Positions 1-8,182 of a DNA stretch of 47,185 nt are shown in pieces. The stretch comes from Bacteroidota bacterium (GTDB lineage: Bacteria > Bacteroidota > Bacteroidia > Chitinophagales > Chitinophagaceae), in NCBI GenBank assembly GCA_018267725.1, contig JAFDXY010000004.1, positions 1 through 47,185 on the forward strand, read 5' to 3'. The notes under the pieces are model-generated. The model ran no database searches, was not told where the DNA came from, and worked only from the letters and a program-made list of their open reading frames with translations. How positions within the stretch are numbered: position 1 is the first letter of the stretch; each line of letters opens with the position of its first letter. Position numbers and translations under genes: made by a program.

Positions 1-1
1 T

Positions 2-307
2 AAAGAGAATAAACAAAATCTATCTCCTATATTTTTAAAAGCTCATCAAGAATTAAAATATTTTTCTGTAATTAGTATTGAAAAATTGATTGAAGCTAAT
101 AAAGAGTATAAAATTGATTTTTTACACTCATCAGCAGATTTAGCATTATTATTTAAAAATATTAATATTAGCGATGACGCTATCACAAGATTTCCAAATA
201 AAATTTTTGAATATGAACTTTATATTCCAAAACAAATTATTACAAACACCATTTATTTTTCAACTATAAGTATTCCTAAACAAGAAACTGTAAAGAGCAT
301 ATTTTAA
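2..307 (+). CDS. C-terminal fragment of an unrecognised protein
   Basis: The reading frame is open from the left edge of the window to a TAA stop at 305-307, so this is the 3' end of a gene that starts outside. About 101 residues are visible. They are rich in Ile, Asn, Lys and Phe, with no membrane segment, no cysteine and no motif I recognise. A TTG at 86 could be read as a start, but the frame stays open upstream of it, so a truncated gene is the simpler reading. The next gene begins 144 bases later. I assign no function. Confidence 0.5.
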   Translation, partial: KENKQNLSPIFLKAHQELKYFSVISIEKLIEANKEYKIDFLHSSADLALLFKNINISDDAITRFPNKIFEYELYIPKQIITNTIYFSTISIPKQETVKSIF

Positions 308-451
308 TGAAAGCAAGTTTTTTGGTAACTATTAGCTTATCAGTAAGTTTACAAATTTCCCTATTAAATACTTAACTAACATGAGTGGGGCGATGATAAA
401 CTACTTATTCAATATCTTTAGCATAAATTGCATACTCCTAAATAAACAACC

Positions 452-1261
452 ATGAAACAATTAGCGGCATTAATTGGTATTATTATTTTTATTTATGCAT
501 GTTCTCCTAAACCTTATGCAGAAGCTAATAAATCTTACAAACAACAAGCAAAATTTTTTGCTAAAGAGTTATTGCAAAAACCAGCTACCGATACAACAGA
601 TTCTATAAAACAACCTGCTTATTTTGTTGGAACTACTAATTTTAATTTGCGTAAACCAAGTTATGTTATTATACATCATACGGCACAAAACAGTTGCCAG
701 CAAACGCTGAAAACCTTTACTACTGTGGCTTCTAAAGTAAGTGCCCATTATGTAATTTGTAAAGATGGAACTATACACCACATGTTAAATGATTATATGC
801 GGGCATGGCATGCAGGCATTAGCCGTTGGGGCAATCAGTTAGATGTTAATTCTGCATCAATTGGTATTGAGTTAGATAATAACGGATTTGAACCTTTTGA
901 TAGTTTGCAAATAAACAGTTTAATTAGTTTGTTGGGAAGATTAAAAAAAGAATACGGAATACCTACTGCTAATTTTATTGGACATGGAGATATTGCACCA
1001 ACAAGAAAGAACGATCCTAATTGGCGTTTCCCTTGGAAAACCTTGGCAGATAAAGGTTTTGGTTTATGGTACGATGAAGTAAGAGATACAGTTCCTGCAA
1101 ACTTTAATGATATTGTTGCATTAAGAATTATTGGATATGATGTAAAAGATACTACTGCCGCTATAAGAAGTTTTAAACGTCATTTTATGCAAGACAGTAC
1201 CAAACATTTAAATGATGCTGATAGAAGTGTATTGAATAATTTGTATAAAAAATATTTTTAA
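452..1261 (+). CDS. N-acetylmuramoyl-L-alanine amidase, lipoprotein (Amidase_2/AmiD-like)
   Basis: This is a predicted zinc amidase that cleaves the bond between N-acetylmuramic acid and L-alanine in peptidoglycan. The first 17 residues form a lipoprotein signal ending in a cysteine after IYA (Cys17), so the enzyme is probably membrane-anchored in the envelope. The Amidase_2 fold is visible: VIIHHT at about 72-77 gives a zinc histidine, GIELDNN at about 138-144 carries the catalytic glutamate, and GHGDIAPTRKNDP at about 177-189 supplies a histidine (178), lysine (186) and aspartate (188). The Lys/Asp spacing matches AmiD. Length (269 aa) is normal for the family. The gene ends two bases before the stop of the convergent GH9 gene, with no hairpin between them. 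Family assignment is firm; the exact muropeptide substrate is unknown. Confidence 0.88.
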   Translation: MKQLAALIGIIIFIYACSPKPYAEANKSYKQQAKFFAKELLQKPATDTTDSIKQPAYFVGTTNFNLRKPSYVIIHHTAQNSCQQTLKTFTTVASKVSAHYVICKDGTIHHMLNDYMRAWHAGISRWGNQLDVNSASIGIELDNNGFEPFDSLQINSLISLLGRLKKEYGIPTANFIGHGDIAPTRKNDPNWRFPWKTLADKGFGLWYDEVRDTVPANFNDIVALRIIGYDVKDTTAAIRSFKRHFMQDSTKHLNDADRSVLNNLYKKYF

Positions 1262-1263
1262 AC

Positions 1264-3756
1264 TTATAACAACTCATTTATTTTTTTTAAACTATAACCT
1301 TTTTGTTTTAAGAAAGTAATCAACGCATCTAATTCATTATAAAATTTTTCTTCTCGTCTTGGGTCTGTTCCTGCATGCAATAATAAAATATTTCCATTTA
1401 AACCATTGGGCTTGACTGTTGCATTTTTAATGCTTTGCATAATTACATTATTGCTTGCATAAGCTTTTCCTAATTGTGGCCAAGTATAATCTGCATTGCA
1501 TCTTGTGCCAGATGTAAATGAAAACAATTTAATATTCTTCCAACTGCACCAAATAGCTACACTATCATTCCACCACTCATAAGGCGGAATAAAATAATTT
1601 ACTTTTCTTGCATCAATACCAACGGCTTCCATTGATAATAAACTATTGTTATAATCATTACTAAATTGTGTGAAGTTGATTAATAATGAATCTCTTTTAT
1701 TCCAATCGCAATACAATAAATGTTTATCAGAATGTGGCCCAACATAATGTTGTTGTTTGTTTAATTCTTTAATATAAGGTTGAAATTTTGTGTTTCTATA
1801 AAAATTTCCTGTAAAGAAAAAAGAGGCTTTGATATTTTGTTTTTCCAATGTTTTTATAATGGTTGGTAAGCCTTCTCCAAACTCATCTGCAGTAAATACC
1901 AATGCTATTTCTTTTTTTAAAGAATCTCCTCTAACAATTGCTCCGTGTATTTTCTTTAAATTTTCATGTTCATTTTTTACAATATTATTTTTTTTATTTA
2001 TATTTTCTTCATGCTCTTTTGCAGCCAACATATAAATAAGACTTGCAGTGCCATCCATTGTTGGTTCATTGGTACTATAATCGCCATAATCATCATGATA
2101 CACTGCAAGATTGCTTTGAAAATCGGCATATTCATCTGCATCTTTTAATTGAATGCCAATTAAACTTTTATAGATAGAAGTATAAACAGGCCCATCAACC
2201 AAACCACCGTTAATAGGATAATTTTTTAAATGTGTAAATGCAGAATGTGGGTCTTCGGGCGTATCTCCCCAAAATGGCAAACCATACACCATGCTTGTGC
2301 CCCAAGGGTTACAGCCAAATAACCAATCAATATTTGCTTGTTCTAATTCATCAAAAATATTATTGTTGGTAAGCTGTTTATACCAATAACATTGCATGGC
2401 AAATGAAACGGTAAGGTTGTTACTGCACCATATAAAAGGAATGCCTCTGTAAAAAGCATTTTGTTTTGCTTTTGCAAAAACTTTTTCAATGCCTTGTTTA
2501 TAGAAATTAATAATAGTATATCTTCTTTTATCTTTTAATTGTTGGGCAAGTTCGTAATGTCCTAAGTTTATAAACGGATACCATTGATAATGTTTAGCTG
2601 TATCTGTTCCCAACCAAGGCGTTATAGGTTCTTGCATTGCATACTTATACGCTTCATTAATATTTTTTGAAGTTGCATAAGCCAATTCCATATCATCAAC
2701 CCAATTATCTTCGGCATATATGTAAGGAGAAAGTACAGATACTGTTTGCGTAACACCCGGTTTTATTAATGCATATTTTAAAGAAGAAGAAGATTTGTTT
2801 ACTAAAGCATTACTGAAAGAAACATCAATATCATTAAACAACGCAGCTCCTAATGTAAAGGCACTTGCAAATTTTGCAGCAGTAGAACTGGTACCTGTTG
2901 TATTATTCATAAACTTACCACGTTGTTGTGGCTCGCCGGTAACTAAATACACAGGTCGTTCAAAACCTTTTCCGTAATAATTATCTTCTTTTGGTATTCG
3001 CATACCTCTATGGTCTCTATCATCTCCCAATTGATTAAATAAAATATTATTTTCAGGATGCATTTTTAATAACCAATCCAATCCCCATTTGGCTTCATCT
3101 AATACATCTGCAATGCCATTGCTACCTTGTAAACCGTTGGCTAATTTTTCATCTGTAAATACTTCTTTAAAATCTTTATAAGCTTTTAGTAAATGATAAG
3201 TTGCATTAGCAGTAGTTGTGCTATATTGTAAATAATCGCTTGCATCGTGCCAGCCGCCAACAACATTAATAGGTGTACTGTCTTTTATTCCTGCTTTACT
3301 TCCGTATAAAACATAACCATCGTGTGTATGGCAGCTATCATTTAAAAAAGGGTTAAAACCACTTCTTTGCTGACGCATATATTGCAAACAAAAATCTGCT
3401 GTTCCTTTATACACATCATCATCTATTTTAAATGTTGGAGATACAGCATTGCCTGCTTTAATATAATATTTACCCGGTTTTATAAATTGAGAAAATTGTA
3501 AACGATAGGTTTGGTTAAACGGGCCATAACCTCCAAAACCCTTTCCTGCATTATGTTTAAACACAACTGCATTGGTAGCAGCATCAATTAAACTAAAACT
3601 ATTTATAACATTATTGTTCATGCTGCACCACACCGCAACTTTAACGCCTTTGGTTGTATAACCCAATTGGTTAATTCTAATAAACTCTTTTGTGTTTTGT
3701 GTAAAACCCAATTGCAACAAACAAATAAAAAACAAACTAAGGATACTTTTTTTCAT
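1264..3756 (-). CDS. Secreted glycoside hydrolase family 9 fused to a NodB-type polysaccharide deacetylase
   Basis: I place the start at 3756, where MKKSILSLFFICLLQLGFTQ is a clear signal peptide; the frame extends 27 codons further upstream but that extension does not look like protein. The 830-residue product has three parts. Residues about 20-110 resemble the CelD_N Ig-like domain (FIRINQLGY). A GH9 (alpha/alpha)6 catalytic domain follows, with GGWHDASDY holding both aspartates of the usual DAGD motif and GDYSTNEPTMDG near its end holding the catalytic glutamate. The last 220 residues resemble a NodB deacetylase: a FTADEF variant of the TFDDG motif, an HSDKH zinc pair and an FIPPYEWW motif. 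GH9 enzymes act on beta-1,4-glucans or related oligosaccharides. The combination suggests degradation of a substituted or N-acetylated glycan, but that is inference. It is divergent from the acyl-CoA dehydrogenase gene. Confidence 0.85.
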   Translation of the reverse strand: MKKSILSLFFICLLQLGFTQNTKEFIRINQLGYTTKGVKVAVWCSMNNNVINSFSLIDAATNAVVFKHNAGKGFGGYGPFNQTYRLQFSQFIKPGKYYIKAGNAVSPTFKIDDDVYKGTADFCLQYMRQQRSGFNPFLNDSCHTHDGYVLYGSKAGIKDSTPINVVGGWHDASDYLQYSTTTANATYHLLKAYKDFKEVFTDEKLANGLQGSNGIADVLDEAKWGLDWLLKMHPENNILFNQLGDDRDHRGMRIPKEDNYYGKGFERPVYLVTGEPQQRGKFMNNTTGTSSTAAKFASAFTLGAALFNDIDVSFSNALVNKSSSSLKYALIKPGVTQTVSVLSPYIYAEDNWVDDMELAYATSKNINEAYKYAMQEPITPWLGTDTAKHYQWYPFINLGHYELAQQLKDKRRYTIINFYKQGIEKVFAKAKQNAFYRGIPFIWCSNNLTVSFAMQCYWYKQLTNNNIFDELEQANIDWLFGCNPWGTSMVYGLPFWGDTPEDPHSAFTHLKNYPINGGLVDGPVYTSIYKSLIGIQLKDADEYADFQSNLAVYHDDYGDYSTNEPTMDGTASLIYMLAAKEHEENINKKNNIVKNEHENLKKIHGAIVRGDSLKKEIALVFTADEFGEGLPTIIKTLEKQNIKASFFFTGNFYRNTKFQPYIKELNKQQHYVGPHSDKHLLYCDWNKRDSLLINFTQFSNDYNNSLLSMEAVGIDARKVNYFIPPYEWWNDSVAIWCSWKNIKLFSFTSGTRCNADYTWPQLGKAYASNNVIMQSIKNATVKPNGLNGNILLLHAGTDPRREEKFYNELDALITFLKQKGYSLKKINELL

Positions 3757-3804
3757 GCTTGAAAATAATATTTTCTTATAAATAATTTTATTGAAAATTT
3801 TTAT

Positions 3805-3820
3805 GCTAACAATCGTTAGC
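3805..3820. promoter_or_regulatory. Palindromic operator candidate upstream of acyl-CoA dehydrogenase
   Basis: GCTAAC-AATC-GTTAGC is a perfect 6+6 inverted repeat with a 4-base spacer. It sits one base upstream of the -7-like box TATTTTCG (3822-3829) of the rightward gene and inside the divergent region shared with the GH9 gene. The size and position fit a TetR-type operator, and TetR-family repressors often control acyl-CoA metabolism. The binding protein is not in the window. Confidence 0.4.
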
Positions 3821-3821
3821 T

Positions 3822-3829
3822 TATTTTCG
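3822..3829 (+). promoter_or_regulatory. -7 box of the acyl-CoA dehydrogenase promoter
   Basis: TATTTTCG differs by one base from the Bacteroidota -7 consensus TAnnTTTG. The same variant precedes yggS at 5764 and the NPP gene at 23662. I see no TTG at the usual 19-21 base distance, so the -33 element is weak or replaced by an activator. The start codon is at 3849. Confidence 0.4.
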
Positions 3830-3848
3830 CCGCACAAATTTTTTTACA

Positions 3849-5003
3849 ATGCATTTGCAGTTAAACGAAGAACAATTAGCAGTAAAACAAGCAGCTAAAG
3901 ATTTTGCAGTAAACGAATGTTTACCCGGAGTTATTGAAAGAGATGAACAACAAAAATTTCCGAGAACACAAGTTGAAAAATTAGCCGACTTAGGTTTTTT
4001 GGGAATGATGGTAAAACCAGAATATGGCGGCAGTGGTTTAGATACTGTAAGCTATGTTTTAGCAATGGAAGAAATAAGTAAAATAGATGCAAGCACCAGC
4101 GTTTGTATGAGTGTAAACAATAGTTTGGTTTGCTATGGTTTACAAGAATTTGGAACAGAAGAACAAAAACAAAAATATTTAACACCAATAGCTCAGGGAA
4201 AGAAAGACGGAGAATTATATATTGGGGCTTTTTTATTAAGTGAACCCGAAGCCGGAAGTGATGCAACCTCACAAAGAACAACTGCAGAAGATAAAGGAGA
4301 TTATTATTTATTGAACGGAACAAAAAACTGGATAACCAACGGTTCATCTGCATCGGTGTATTTGGTAATGGCACAAACAGATGCAAGCAAAGGCCCTAAA
4401 GGAATTAATACTTTAATTGTAGAAAAAAATTGGCCGGGTGTAACCGTTGCAGCCAAAGAAAATAAATTAGGAATTAGAGGAAGTGATACACATACCATAA
4501 TGTTTACCGATGTTAAAGTACCTAAAGAAAACAGAATTGGTGCAGATGGTTTTGGTTTTACGTTTGCAATGAAAACATTAGCGGGAGGTCGTATTGGTAT
4601 TGCATCTCAAGCCTTAGGTATTGCAAGCGGTGCGTATGAATTAGCATTGAAATATTCAAAACAACGCAAAGCATTTGGTAAAGAAATTGCACAACACCAA
4701 GCCATACAATTTAAGTTGGCAGATATGGCTACACGTATTGAAGCAGCAAGATTATTATGTTTAAAAGCAGCTTGGGAAAAAGATAATAATATAAATTACG
4801 ATTTATCATCATCTATGGCAAAAGTATTTGCCAGCGAAACAGCCATGTGGGTTACAGTTGAAGCAGTGCAAATACACGGTGGATACGGTTTTGTAAAAGA
4901 ATATCATGTAGAGCGTTTAATGCGTGATGCAAAAATTACACAGATTTATGAAGGCACCAGCGAAGTACAAAGAATTGTAATTAGCAGAAGTATTTTAAAA
5001 TAG
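3849..5003 (+). CDS. Acyl-CoA dehydrogenase (short/medium chain type)
   Basis: This is an FAD-dependent enzyme that introduces the alpha-beta double bond into acyl-CoA in beta-oxidation or branched-chain amino-acid breakdown. The 384 residues cover the N-terminal helical, middle beta and C-terminal helical domains without gaps. Family signatures are present: GAFLLSEPEAGSDA near residue 125-140, the FAD-binding NGTKNWITNG stretch at about 155-165, and IYEGTSEVQR near the C-terminus, whose glutamate is the catalytic base in short and medium chain enzymes. The start ATG at 3849 follows a -7 box and a perfect palindrome, suggesting regulated single-gene transcription. A hairpin terminator follows at 5053. 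Chain-length specificity cannot be read from the sequence. Confidence 0.93.
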   Translation: MHLQLNEEQLAVKQAAKDFAVNECLPGVIERDEQQKFPRTQVEKLADLGFLGMMVKPEYGGSGLDTVSYVLAMEEISKIDASTSVCMSVNNSLVCYGLQEFGTEEQKQKYLTPIAQGKKDGELYIGAFLLSEPEAGSDATSQRTTAEDKGDYYLLNGTKNWITNGSSASVYLVMAQTDASKGPKGINTLIVEKNWPGVTVAAKENKLGIRGSDTHTIMFTDVKVPKENRIGADGFGFTFAMKTLAGGRIGIASQALGIASGAYELALKYSKQRKAFGKEIAQHQAIQFKLADMATRIEAARLLCLKAAWEKDNNINYDLSSSMAKVFASETAMWVTVEAVQIHGGYGFVKEYHVERLMRDAKITQIYEGTSEVQRIVISRSILK

Positions 5004-5052
5004 TGTAGGGTTTATAATTTACAGTTATAAAATTTAATTTTTTATGCAAAGC

Positions 5053-5086
5053 AATCCCTAAGTTGTTAGCAGCTTGGGGATTTTGT
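5053..5086. terminator. Hairpin terminator between convergent genes
   Basis: AATCCCTAAG (5053-5062) pairs over ten positions, one of them G-U, with CTTGGGGATT (5073-5082) around a 10-base loop, followed by a T-rich run. It ends the acyl-CoA dehydrogenase transcript and touches the stop codon of the leftward gene, so it may serve both. Confidence 0.7.
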
Positions 5087-5706
5087 TATACTTTAATACA
5101 ATCTTTTGTTTCATCAATCCATTTTTTCCAAATGCTTAAACGTTCTTCATCGGTAATATTTTCTTCTAAATAATAACCCTTTTGTTTTTCACGCATTTTT
5201 GTTTTAAACTCATTACAACCGGTAAACAAAAACAAAGTAGTTACAGCACTAATTTCTTTTAGCATTTTTGGATATGTATAACCTTCAATCCATAAACTAT
5301 AAGTATTTGCTTCCGTTTTTGAGCCCCATGCATAAAGGCTCATTTTAGCATTATTACTTATTTCTCTTATACAACAGTTTTTGTAATACTTGCCATCTTC
5401 ATATTCTATATTACGCACTTTATAAGTAATACTATCAATAACCAAACGGCTAATTACTGCCGCATTTAATTTTATTGAAGAAGTCATTTTCTTTTTTAAT
5501 CCTTTCGACTTTTCTGTTACAGATTCCATTTTTATTTCTATTGTTTCATCATTTTCTTCGTTTAGTTTAATATAAATATCACCTTCATACTCACCTAAAA
5601 TAGAATATACTTTTCCGTGATGTTTTTCTTTTGAAAGCTTTGATGTATTTGCGAAACTTAGATTTACACAAATAATTAAAATAATAAATGGTAATAAATA
5701 TTTCAT
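5086..5706 (-). CDS. Hypothetical secreted protein
   Basis: I do not recognise this 206-residue protein. The first 19 residues (MKYLLPFIILIICVNLSFA) are a standard signal peptide without a lipobox cysteine, so the protein should be exported to the periplasm or surface. The mature part has a lysine- and glutamate-rich first half and later contains a CC pair at about 112-113, an internal GCNEF and a C-terminal DCIKV, giving several cysteines that could form disulfides. It is a single gene read towards the acyl-CoA dehydrogenase terminator and diverges from yggS. The pattern of short exported proteins with a central aromatic stretch is common in Bacteroidota, but no function follows from it. Confidence 0.7.
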   Translation of the reverse strand: MKYLLPFIILIICVNLSFANTSKLSKEKHHGKVYSILGEYEGDIYIKLNEENDETIEIKMESVTEKSKGLKKKMTSSIKLNAAVISRLVIDSITYKVRNIEYEDGKYYKNCCIREISNNAKMSLYAWGSKTEANTYSLWIEGYTYPKMLKEISAVTTLFLFTGCNEFKTKMREKQKGYYLEENITDEERLSIWKKWIDETKDCIKV

Positions 5707-5741
5707 GCTGATTTTTGTCTAAAATTAAGTATTGTTAAACA

Positions 5742-5771
5742 TTGTCATATACCCTATGTGTGGTATTTTCG
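5742..5771 (+). promoter_or_regulatory. yggS promoter (TTG-N19-TATTTTCG)
   Basis: TTG at 5742-5744 and TATTTTCG at 5764-5771 are separated by exactly 19 bases, matching the Bacteroidota primary sigma factor pattern with one mismatch in the -7 box. The start codon is only 11 bases beyond the box, so the leader would be just a few nucleotides long. Confidence 0.6.
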
Positions 5772-5782
5772 TATAAAAAAGA

Positions 5783-6442
5783 ATGCTTGTTAACGCAACA
5801 ACTTATCATAGTATTATTCAAGAATTAAAACAATCTAACACAACATTGGTTGCCGTAAGCAAAACCAAGCCTGTTGCAGATATTTTAGAATTATATAATT
5901 TAAATCAAAGAGATTTTGGCGAAAATTATGTGCAAGAATTAATTGAAAAAGAAGCACAACTTCCTAAAGATATTCGCTGGCATTTTATTGGTCATTTACA
6001 AAGCAATAAAGTAAAATACATTGCAACTTTTGTGCATTTAATTCATGGTGTAGATAGTTTAAGTTTATTAAAAGAAATAAATAAACAAGCAGCAAAAAAC
6101 AGCCGCATTATTAATTGCTTGTTGCAAATACATATTGCACAAGAAGAAACAAAATTTGGATTTAATGAAAGCGAATTGCTTCAACTTAATCAATTAGAAC
6201 AATTTAAAAATGTAAACATTTGCGGCTTAATGGGCATGGCAAGTTTTACAAATGATATGCAAAAAGTAAAGAACGAATTCGCTTATTTAAAATCATTACA
6301 AAACAAATTCATCATTCAACATCCATCATTCAACATTCTAAGCATGGGCATGAGCAGCGATTATAAAATTGCCATTGAAGAAGGTAGTAACATGGTTAGA
6401 ATTGGTAGTTTATTATTTGGTGCAAGAACTTACAATAAATAG
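5783..6442 (+). CDS. yggS: YggS family PLP homeostasis protein (PLPBP)
   Basis: This protein belongs to the YggS/PROSC family, which binds pyridoxal 5'-phosphate and helps keep vitamin B6 and amino-acid pools in balance; it has no known catalytic reaction. The 219 residues form a single alpha/beta barrel of normal length. The PLP lysine is Lys27 in LVAVSKTKP. FGENYVQE, WHFIGHLQSNK and the C-terminal LSMGMSSDYKIAIEEGSNMVRIGS phosphate-binding motifs are all present. The segment just before LSMGM, which is a variable linker in the family, is encoded by a 14-base near-perfect tandem repeat (6310-6337) with a seven-base sub-period, described separately. Promoter at 5742; no Shine-Dalgarno. Confidence 0.93.
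   Translation: MLVNATTYHSIIQELKQSNTTLVAVSKTKPVADILELYNLNQRDFGENYVQELIEKEAQLPKDIRWHFIGHLQSNKVKYIATFVHLIHGVDSLSLLKEINKQAAKNSRIINCLLQIHIAQEETKFGFNESELLQLNQLEQFKNVNICGLMGMASFTNDMQKVKNEFAYLKSLQNKFIIQHPSFNILSMGMSSDYKIAIEEGSNMVRIGSLLFGARTYNK
6310..6337 (+). repeat. Tandem 14-base (2 x 7) repeat inside yggS
   Basis: CATCATTCAACATC at 6310-6323 is followed directly by CATCATTCAACATT at 6324-6337, 13 of 14 bases identical. Each copy consists of two related heptamers. The repeat is in frame with yggS and encodes part of the linker FIIQHPSFN. Because the unit length is not a multiple of three, the two copies encode different residues. Confidence 0.8.
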
Positions 6443-6491
6443 TTACATTACAACATTAGCAAATAACTTCCTTTAAAACCGTTGTAACCCT

Positions 6492-6499
6492 TACTTTTG
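6492..6499 (+). promoter_or_regulatory. -7 box upstream of the ABC-F gene
   Basis: TACTTTTG matches the TAnnTTTG consensus fully. No TTG lies at 19-21 bases upstream, so the -33 element is poor. The ABC-F start codon is 25 bases downstream. Confidence 0.5.
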
Positions 6500-6524
6500 C
6501 CGCAAAATTTAAAAGTAGCAACAC

Positions 6525-8150
6525 ATGTTAAGTGCAAGAAATATTACCCTTGCTTACGGTAAAAGAGTTTTGTTTGATGAAGTAAATATCAATTTTACTA
6601 AAGGAAATTGTTATGGCGTTATTGGTGCAAACGGTGCAGGAAAAAGTACTTTCTTAAAAATATTAAGCGGAGAAATTGAACCCAATAAAGGAACTGTTGA
6701 AATTACGCCCGGAGAACGTATGGCCGTATTAAAACAAAATCAATTTGAGTTTGATGAAGAAACAGTTTTAAAAACTGTTTTAATGGGTCATAAAAAAATG
6801 ATGGAAGTAATGGAAGCTAAGGATGCTATTTACATGAATCCTGATGCTACTGAAGATGATTATATGAAAGCCAGTGAGTTAGAGGCAGAGTTTGGCGAAA
6901 TGGGCGGATACACCGCAGAAAGCGATGCAGCAAGCTTTTTAAGCAGTTTAGAAGTGAAAGAAGAATATCATAATAGTTTAATGAAAGATATTCCTTCTAC
7001 TTTAAAACTACGTGTGTTGTTGGCACAGGCTTTATTTGGAAATCCGGATATTTTATTGTTAGATGAACCTACCAACGGTTTAGATATTGAAACAATTGGA
7101 TGGTTAGAAAATTTTTTGGCAGATTATGAAAACATTGTTTTAGTTGTTAGCCACGACCGCCATTTTTTAGATACCATTTGCACACATGTTGCCGATGTTG
7201 ATAGAAGTAAAATAAAAATATTTACGGGTAACTATACTTTTTGGTACGAGAGCTCTCAATTAATGAGCCGCCAAATAAATGATAAGAATAAAAAAGTAGA
7301 AGAAAAACGCCAAGCATTATTAGATTTTATTGCACGTTTCTCTGCCAATGCAAGTAAAAGCAAACAAGCTACATCACGTAAAAAAGCATTAGAAAAATTA
7401 ACCATAGAAGAAATAGAACCATCAAACAGAAAATATCCTGGAATTATTTTTCAACCATTGCGTGAAGTTGGAAATCAAATTTTAAACATTGAAAATTTAA
7501 GCAAAAGTGTAGATGGAAGAAAACTGTTTGATAAAGTTTCTTTCAGTATAAACAAAGGAGAAAAAATTGCATTGTTAAGTAAAGACCCGTTAGCTATTAG
7601 TAATTTTTTTGATATAATAAATAATATAACTGCTGCCGATAGCGGAAAATATGAATGGGGTACAACTATTACCAAAGCCTATTTACCTATAGAAAACAGT
7701 GATTTTTTTACTGAAGGTTTAAGCTTGTTAGAATGGTTAAGGCAATTTGTACCACCACATGTTACAGATGCCGATGAACCCTTCTTACGTGGCTTTTTAG
7801 GGAAAATGTTGTTTAGCGGAGATGATATTATGAAGAAAACAAATGTACTAAGCGGTGGAGAAAAAGTACGTTGTATGATTAGCCGAATGATGTTGCAAAA
7901 CCCTAATTTAGTAATGCTTGACCAACCTACTAACCATTTAGATTTAGAAAGTATTCAAGCATTTAATGAAGGCTGTATTAATTTTCCCGGAATAGTTTTA
8001 ATTACCTCACACGACCATACTTTTATGCAAACTGTTGCCAACAGAATTATTGAATTAACACCTAAAGGCATTATAGATAGATTAATGACTTTTGATGAAT
8101 ATATGGAAGATAAACGCGTAAAAGAATTAAGAGAAGAAATGTATAATTAA
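6525..8150 (+). CDS. ABC-F ATPase, YbiT-like, with a degenerate second ATP site
   Basis: This is a soluble tandem-ATPase of the ABC-F family, which acts on the ribosome; the closest known type by motif order is YbiT. NBD1 is intact in Walker A (GANGAGKST, 34-42), Walker B (LLLDEPTN, Glu181) and H-loop (His210), but its signature is replaced by DIPSTLKLR (155-163). The linker is helical and charged (about 245-300). NBD2 keeps the signature LSGGE (442-446) and H-loop His496, but the P-loop has become LLSKDPLAISN (350-360) without the GK[ST] core, and Walker B reads LDQPTN with Gln467 instead of the catalytic Glu. The losses all fall in one composite site, discussed as a finding. Length (541 aa) is normal. 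It probably modulates translation; the specific role is unknown. Confidence 0.9.
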   Translation: MLSARNITLAYGKRVLFDEVNINFTKGNCYGVIGANGAGKSTFLKILSGEIEPNKGTVEITPGERMAVLKQNQFEFDEETVLKTVLMGHKKMMEVMEAKDAIYMNPDATEDDYMKASELEAEFGEMGGYTAESDAASFLSSLEVKEEYHNSLMKDIPSTLKLRVLLAQALFGNPDILLLDEPTNGLDIETIGWLENFLADYENIVLVVSHDRHFLDTICTHVADVDRSKIKIFTGNYTFWYESSQLMSRQINDKNKKVEEKRQALLDFIARFSANASKSKQATSRKKALEKLTIEEIEPSNRKYPGIIFQPLREVGNQILNIENLSKSVDGRKLFDKVSFSINKGEKIALLSKDPLAISNFFDIINNITAADSGKYEWGTTITKAYLPIENSDFFTEGLSLLEWLRQFVPPHVTDADEPFLRGFLGKMLFSGDDIMKKTNVLSGGEKVRCMISRMMLQNPNLVMLDQPTNHLDLESIQAFNEGCINFPGIVLITSHDHTFMQTVANRIIELTPKGIIDRLMTFDEYMEDKRVKELREEMYN

Positions 8151-8182
8151 TTTAAGAAACACTACAAAAAGTTATTGCGTTT

